Source: Candidatus Methanophagales archaeon (GTDB lineage: Archaea; Halobacteriota; Syntropharchaeia; Alkanophagales; Methanospirareceae). Taken from it: a stretch of 9,246 nt of DNA. Below, piece after piece: positions 6,172 to 9,246 of this stretch (position 1 is the first letter of the stretch; every line of letters begins with the position of its first letter). The stretch is from assembly GCA_014061035.1 (NCBI GenBank), contig JACGMN010000103.1, positions 1-9,246 of the forward strand. Direction: 5' to 3'. The translations under genes were made by a program, and so were the position numbers. Below the pieces are notes generated by a model. It worked only from the letters and a program-made list of their open reading frames with translations. It was not told the DNA's origin and ran no database searches.

Positions 6172-7149
6172 TTTTATAAATTTCTCTATCACCGGTCTTA
6201 TTTCCTCGCTGTACCATCCCTTTTCTATATATCTCGAGTATATCGGTAACCGTTCTCGCAACTCAAATGGTGCAATTTTACTTGCGAGTTCCCTCTCACG
6301 TGGCCACGGCGATTCGGGATTGATATAATCTATCGTTAGCTCTGATATTCCGCCAAGGTCTGATGCGCCAAGTTCTATCAACTCTTTCGGCGAGGTCAAA
6401 TTTGGCGGAACCTGTATCGCTATCTCATCGTGCAATATTCTTCTCGCTATACGGACAGTCTCTTTCATCTCCTCAAACCCGGGTTGCTCTACCTCACACA
6501 TCGTCGTTGACTGCTTAGGGACGAACGGTTGAATAATAACCTCCTGTATATGCTCATATTGCTCGTGCAGCGATTCTATAGCGTCCAAAGAGCGTATACG
6601 ATCCTCTTTATCCTCTCCTATACCCACCAATATCCCGGTCGTGAAAGGTATCTCAAGTTTACCCGCCTCTTCTATCATCTGCACTCGAAGAAAAGGGTCT
6701 TTGCCCGGCGATCTCTTATGTGCTTCAAGCCTGAGCCCTGCTGTCGTCTCGAGCATCAAACCCATAGAGGCGTTAACGTCACGCAATTCCATGAGCTCAT
6801 CTCTACTCAATAGACCTAAATTGCAGTGTGGCAATAGCCCATGCTTTATCGCAAGTCTGCAGAGCTCTTTTGTGTAGCGAACGAGCGAGAAAGACTGAGC
6901 ACCAGAGAGACTGAGACGCGTCTTGAAGAAGGATGCTAAATCCGTGTACGCGAGTTCCGGCTTCTCACCTGCGGAAAAAAGAGCTTCGGTTGCCGCTCCT
7001 TTGTTCTGCAGAACGTTTAAAACTTCTTGCTTACTTATAACGTACGCATCTTCGCAACTACGAGCTCTAAAGGCACAGTATCCGCATTCGTTACGGCATA
7101 CGTTCGTCACCGGGATGAAGATGTTTCTGGAGAAAGTTATATAAACCAT
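6148..7149 (-). CDS. cofG: 7,8-didemethyl-8-hydroxy-5-deazariboflavin (FO) synthase subunit CofG
   Basis: Radical SAM enzyme that, with CofH, makes the FO chromophore of coenzyme F420. The 333-aa protein has the N-terminal block FSRNIFIPVTNVCRNECGYC with the 4Fe-4S motif CX3CX2C at Cys18, Cys22, Cys25, followed by the family segments LFSAGEKPE (58-66), HCNLGLL (108-114), TTGILVGIGE (170-179), QPFVPK (207-212) and the C-terminal PWPRE/RLPIY region. Length and start match stand-alone archaeal CofG. The cofH partner is not in the window. The gene is divergent from the small ORF at 7196, with only 46 nt between, and converges on the ABC ATPase gene with a 24-nt overlap. Confidence 0.95.
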   Translation of the reverse strand: MVYITFSRNIFIPVTNVCRNECGYCAFRARSCEDAYVISKQEVLNVLQNKGAATEALFSAGEKPELAYTDLASFFKTRLSLSGAQSFSLVRYTKELCRLAIKHGLLPHCNLGLLSRDELMELRDVNASMGLMLETTAGLRLEAHKRSPGKDPFLRVQMIEEAGKLEIPFTTGILVGIGEDKEDRIRSLDAIESLHEQYEHIQEVIIQPFVPKQSTTMCEVEQPGFEEMKETVRIARRILHDEIAIQVPPNLTSPKELIELGASDLGGISELTIDYINPESPWPRERELASKIAPFELRERLPIYSRYIEKGWYSEEIRPVIEKFIKSTGSLYR

Positions 7150-7160
7150 AACTTATAGAT

Positions 7161-7175
7161 GTTATTTATAGATAT
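7161..7175. promoter_or_regulatory. Shared TATA-like element between cofG and the 85-aa ORF
   Basis: The 46-nt divergent gap holds the AT-rich core GTTATTTATAGATAT. On the + strand its centre is about 28-30 nt before the ATG at 7196, the spacing expected for a nearly leaderless archaeal transcript. On the - strand it reads TATCTATAAATAAC but lies only about 13-26 nt before the cofG ATG, so cofG may instead use the TTTTATAG further up (7188-7195). Assigned by eye only. Confidence 0.35.
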
Positions 7176-7195
7176 ACTGGAAGAACGCTATAAAA

Positions 7196-7453
7196 ATGAA
7201 GCTCTTTGAGAAGGTTAGGAGCTCTGTGAAGAAGAAGTTGACCAGAGCGCAGAAGGATAATGTCCTTGTTACAGCGATTCATCATATTATGGTCGATGAC
7301 ATCATGGACGAGATCTTTGATGTTGATGCCGGTGAGATAAAGTACCATCTGGTCTTAGATATGGACGAGTTTGTTGATGACGGTTTGAACCTGATAAATG
7401 AGGATGAACTGGTGAGAATCGTCAGCGATTATAGTCAGCGATTATATTCATAA
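7196..7453 (+). CDS. 85-aa acidic hypothetical protein upstream of prs
   Basis: A small protein with a basic N-terminus (MKLFEKVRSSVKKKLTRAQK) and a very acidic remainder including MVDDIMDEIFDVDAGEI and LDMDEFVDDGLNL. There is no signal peptide or membrane segment, and no family is recognised. Probably cytosolic and helical with some strand. Its last codons lie in a perfect 13-bp tandem duplication (7421-7446). With one copy removed, the frame would continue 11 more residues to a TGA overlapping the prs ATG (ATGA at 7478-7481), giving a 90-residue protein. The present end therefore looks shortened by a frameshifting duplication. As written, 24 nt separate its stop from prs, so the pair should still be one operon. 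Confidence 0.7.
   Translation: MKLFEKVRSSVKKKLTRAQKDNVLVTAIHHIMVDDIMDEIFDVDAGEIKYHLVLDMDEFVDDGLNLINEDELVRIVSDYSQRLYS
7421..7446 (+). repeat. Perfect 13-bp tandem duplication at the end of the 85-aa ORF
   Basis: GTCAGCGATTATA occurs twice head to tail (7421-7433 and 7434-7446). Thirteen is not a multiple of three, so it shifts the frame and creates the present stop at 7451-7453. Confidence 0.95.
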
Positions 7454-7477
7454 AATAGAGGATAGGGCTGGAATAGA

Positions 7478-8338
7478 ATGAAGATAATACCCGGGGTTTC
7501 TACGCAGGTTCTGGCCGCGAGGATTGCAACAGAACTGGGTGGTAAAGTCTCCTTATGCGAGTTCAAGAGGTTCCCCGATGGCGAGTTATACACGCGAGTC
7601 GTAGACGACGTGAAAGATGAAGAAGTAACGATCGTGCAAAGCCTTATAGCGGATTCTGGCATGATAGACCTGCTACAATTGATAGATGCAGTAGAGGAAG
7701 CACATAAAACAACAGTGATCATCCCTTATTTAGGGTATGCACGGCAGGATAAGAGGTTTAAACCCGGTGAAGCGATAAGTTCACGGGCAATTGCACGCGG
7801 CATAAGCTTCGCGGGCATCGTCGATAGAATTTACATAGTAAACGTGCATAATCATGCAGTATTGCGATATTTTGATGTAGAAGCAAATAACCTGGACGCG
7901 GCACCTTTAATTGGTGACTATATAGCGCAAAAGGAGATTGAAGAGCCGGTGATAATCGGACCGGACGAAGGTGCGAGAGAGTTAGCAAAAGCAGTTGCTG
8001 TGCATCACGGCTTCGATTACGATGTGCTGGAGAAGAAACGGATAAGTGGTGATGAGGTGCGTATAACGCCAAAAGAGGTATGTGTAGCAGGTAAGAATGT
8101 TGTCATCGTAGACGACATTATCTCTACTGGCGGGACGATAGCAGAAGCGGCTTCTATGATCAAGGCACACGGTGCTAATGATATTTATGTCGCTTGCATC
8201 CACGGCTTATTTATGCAGAATGCAACGATACGAATACTCAATGCAGGCGTTGAAGAAATAATCGCAACTGATACAATACAATCAATCTTCAGTGAAATAA
8301 GCGTAGCAAAGCTGATTGCAGAAGAATTGACCAGGTGA
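7478..8338 (+). CDS. prs: Ribose-phosphate pyrophosphokinase (PRPP synthetase)
   Basis: Makes PRPP from ribose 5-phosphate and ATP for nucleotide, histidine and tryptophan synthesis and, in methanogen-like archaea, for cofactors with phosphoribosyl-derived parts. The 286-aa length is that of the short archaeal enzymes. Motifs: FPDGELYTR (32-40), the flexible-loop region YLGYARQDKRFKPGE (84-98), VHNH (123-126), GPDEGARELA (161-170) and the PRPP-binding loop VVIVDDIISTGGT (208-220). The ATG at 7478 begins at the conserved N-terminus; GGATAGGG and GGA lie just upstream. It follows the small acidic ORF and is followed by a T-tract. The call is firm. Confidence 0.95.
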   Translation: MKIIPGVSTQVLAARIATELGGKVSLCEFKRFPDGELYTRVVDDVKDEEVTIVQSLIADSGMIDLLQLIDAVEEAHKTTVIIPYLGYARQDKRFKPGEAISSRAIARGISFAGIVDRIYIVNVHNHAVLRYFDVEANNLDAAPLIGDYIAQKEIEEPVIIGPDEGARELAKAVAVHHGFDYDVLEKKRISGDEVRITPKEVCVAGKNVVIVDDIISTGGTIAEAASMIKAHGANDIYVACIHGLFMQNATIRILNAGVEEIIATDTIQSIFSEISVAKLIAEELTR

Positions 8339-8350
8339 AGAGCGTGAAAA

Positions 8351-8356
8351 TTTTTT
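8351..8356 (+). terminator. Candidate archaeal oligo-T terminator after prs
   Basis: A run of six T lies 13 nt after the prs stop codon, with another T shortly after. Oligo-T in the coding strand is enough to terminate many archaeal transcripts. No stem precedes it, so this is only plausible. Confidence 0.35.
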
Positions 8357-8360
8357 ATTG

Positions 8361-8368
8361 TATATAAA
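8361..8368 (+). promoter_or_regulatory. TATA-box-like sequence before the structured non-coding region
   Basis: TATATAAA is the closest match to an archaeal TATA box in the window. A start site about 26 nt on, near 8390, would transcribe the three hairpins at 8411-8435, 8487-8515 and 8566-8587 and then the small membrane ORF. The flanking upstream bases are T-rich and not a clear BRE, so confidence is modest. Confidence 0.35.
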
Positions 8369-8410
8369 GTATAACTGCCTTCTATTTAGTAGAGACTGAT
8401 TGCAGATTAA

Positions 8411-8435
8411 GAATAGGGCGATTGCTCGCCCATTC
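8411..8435. other. Hairpin with GGGCGA/TCGCCC stem
   Basis: GGGCGA (8416-8421) pairs with TCGCCC (8426-8431) around a TTGC loop. GAAT (8411-8414) pairs with ATTC (8432-8435), with A8415 bulged. It is not followed by a T-run, so it is not a typical intrinsic terminator. It lies in non-coding sequence between prs and the small membrane ORF. Confidence 0.6.
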
Positions 8436-8486
8436 TCATCTCAGAACGGTACATGAAAGTTTCCCTTCAATACCGCTCAAGCATTT

Positions 8487-8515
8487 CTTGCCTGCGCGTT
8501 GCGCGCAAGCAGGCA
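8487..8515. other. GC-rich palindromic element
   Basis: Two alternative stems are visible. One pairs TGCCTG (8489-8494) with CAGGCA (8510-8515) and CGCG (8495-8498) with CGCG (8502-8505), leaving CAAG bulged. The other pairs CTTGC (8487-8491) with GCAAG (8505-8509) and GCGC with GCGC around a GTT loop. The element is much more GC-rich than its surroundings, in the style of dispersed palindromic repeats; only one copy is in this window. Confidence 0.6.
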
Positions 8516-8565
8516 TAACCCTTTCTGTATCGGGCAGCAGTTTGTTTCTGTGGCATCCATTCCCT

Positions 8566-8587
8566 ATAACGTCGTGCCAGCCGTTAT
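8566..8587. other. Inverted repeat ATAACG/CGTTAT
   Basis: A 6-bp inverted repeat separated by 10 nt (TCGTGCCAGC) lies immediately before and across the ATG at 8586, so it could hide or shape the start of the small membrane ORF if transcribed. Confidence 0.5.
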
Positions 8588-8807
8588 GTTATGGTCTGAT
8601 TCCGTACCTTTTGGTTTAATTGCAGGAATATTTTTGTTTGGTTTATTATCACAAAAGATAGTTGGGCTTAGCATAGGGGTAAGTGTTTTGGCCTTTTCTA
8701 TCATTCTCTATTTCTTGAATTTCATAAATCCTGAGAAGTTGAAAAGGATTATGCTCATTATAACTCTTTTCGCGGGGACCCTTGCGATTTGGAATTTCTT
8801 ACCGTAA
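8586..8807 (+). CDS. Small membrane protein, unrecognised
   Basis: From the ATG at 8586 the frame gives 73 residues with two clear hydrophobic segments before a charged NPEKLKR turn (about residues 9-22 and 24-44), and a third after it (about 52-70). The frame is open further upstream to 8499 through GC-rich palindromic sequence, but that part does not look like protein, so the internal ATG is preferred. No family is recognised. It lies between a non-coding structured region and an hsdM remnant and could be a cargo ORF of acquired DNA or a fragment of a larger membrane protein. No convincing ribosome binding site is seen. Confidence 0.45.
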   Translation: MLWSDSVPFGLIAGIFLFGLLSQKIVGLSIGVSVLAFSIILYFLNFINPEKLKRIMLIITLFAGTLAIWNFLP

Positions 8808-8823
8808 GATTTTATTCAACTGC

Positions 8824-9246
8824 TTTAGCAGCAATGTTCAGGATATTTTTGAGAACTTTAAAATTAAAGAGCGTATCAGAGAATTGGCTAAGGCTGATCT
8901 TTTATTTCGGCTAATTAAAAAATTCTCCGAATCAAAAGTAATGACCGGGTTAATTTTTATTGAGAATGGCGAGAAACTAAAACAGAGGAATATTATCAAG
9001 ACCGTGTATGACCCTGCCTGTGATACAGGGAGCATGCTCACAAGTTGTGAAGATTTTATCATGGGTATAAATTCGATTTTATCATTTCTAATCCGCCTTA
9101 CGGGCGAAAATGGGAGCAAGATGCAGATGCAGTAAAAGACGAAGCTGAAAGAGGGTTTGGAGGAAGGTTTGGGGCAGGACTACCGCGGATAAATGACGAG
9201 CAGTTGTTATTCTTACACCACATGATTTCTAAGATGAAATTAAAGG
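8824..9246 (+). pseudogene. hsdM: hsdM remnant: type I restriction-modification DNA methyltransferase, deleted and frameshifted, runs off the window
   Basis: Three pieces of an N-6 adenine methyltransferase subunit M are recognisable. Piece 1 (8824-8937) reads FSSNVQDIFENFKIKERIRE and onward to KKFSESK, from the N-terminal helical domain. Piece 2 (about 8965-9060, same frame) reads GEKLKQRNIIKTVYDPACDT with the SAM-binding motif I, where the usual Gly of ACGTGGML is Asp (DTGSML). Piece 3 (9063-9246, frame shifted) reads GYKFDFIISNPPYGRKWEQD and on to LPRINDEQLLFLHHMISKM, with the catalytic NPPY. The protein start, the segment between pieces 1 and 2 (usually holding GEHFTPREV) and that between motif I and NPPY are missing. 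It cannot make an active enzyme. The stretch between piece 1 and 2 is not confidently aligned. Confidence 0.88.

Noticed and set aside
8513..8590. Integron attC-like site ending in GTTATG before the small membrane ORF
   Set aside because: The paired ends ATAACG/CGTTAT form only a 22-nt stem-loop, far shorter than usual attC sites. The consensus ends do not match fully, no second site follows the ORF, and no integrase is visible.
8422..8619. A 65-codon frame after prs
   Set aside because: It runs through two hairpins and shows no protein-like pattern; no start signal is evident.
1..9246. tRNA or rRNA genes
   Set aside because: I saw no cloverleaf with a T-loop GTTCRA and acceptor pairing, and no rRNA signature on either strand by eye.

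Overview
The window looks like euryarchaeal chromosome from an organism with methanogenic or methane/alkane-oxidising (methanogen-like) C1 chemistry. It combines an archaeal-type TruD, a methanofuran-biosynthesis protein (MfnF family), the F420-biosynthesis enzyme CofG, an archaeal short-form PRPP synthetase and a GrpE. The gene style suits lineages such as ANME-1/Methanophagales or Syntrophoarchaeia, but this assignment is an inference and was not tested by any search.

Layout: (1) 1-1047, + strand: the 3' end of a small protein, then a DUF368-family polyprenyl-phosphate transporter candidate that is AT-rich. (2) 1128-4471: truD on + converges on a - strand operon, mfnF then coaE, with an optional 59-codon ORF at its head. 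truD and coaE overlap tail to tail by 74 nt. (3) 4272-4667: an ambiguous stretch open on both strands in the same codon register. (4) 4668-7149: grpE and a FecE/BtuD-type ABC ATPase on +, converging with a 24-nt overlap on cofG on -. (5) 7150-8338: a short divergent promoter region, an 85-aa acidic protein of unknown function whose end carries a 13-bp tandem duplication, and prs. (6) 8339-9246: a non-coding stretch with T-tract, TATA-like box and three hairpins, a small membrane-protein ORF, and an hsdM (type I restriction-modification methyltransferase) remnant broken by deletions. This last block looks like accessory or acquired DNA.

The metabolic genes cover cofactor supply: methanofuran (mfnF), coenzyme A (coaE), F420 (cofG) and PRPP for nucleotide and aromatic synthesis (prs). 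truD and grpE are housekeeping genes for RNA modification and protein folding.

The most striking cross-gene feature is a set of short in-frame hexanucleotide or 15-bp repeats in loops or tails of truD (three sites), coaE, mfnF and grpE. They give dipeptide runs such as Asp-Thr, Gln-Glu, Asn-Ala and His-Thr. I found no convincing new defence or mobile system. The better leads are the repeats, the convergent overlap that appears to have extended TruD, the 13-bp duplication before prs, and the structured non-coding region after prs.
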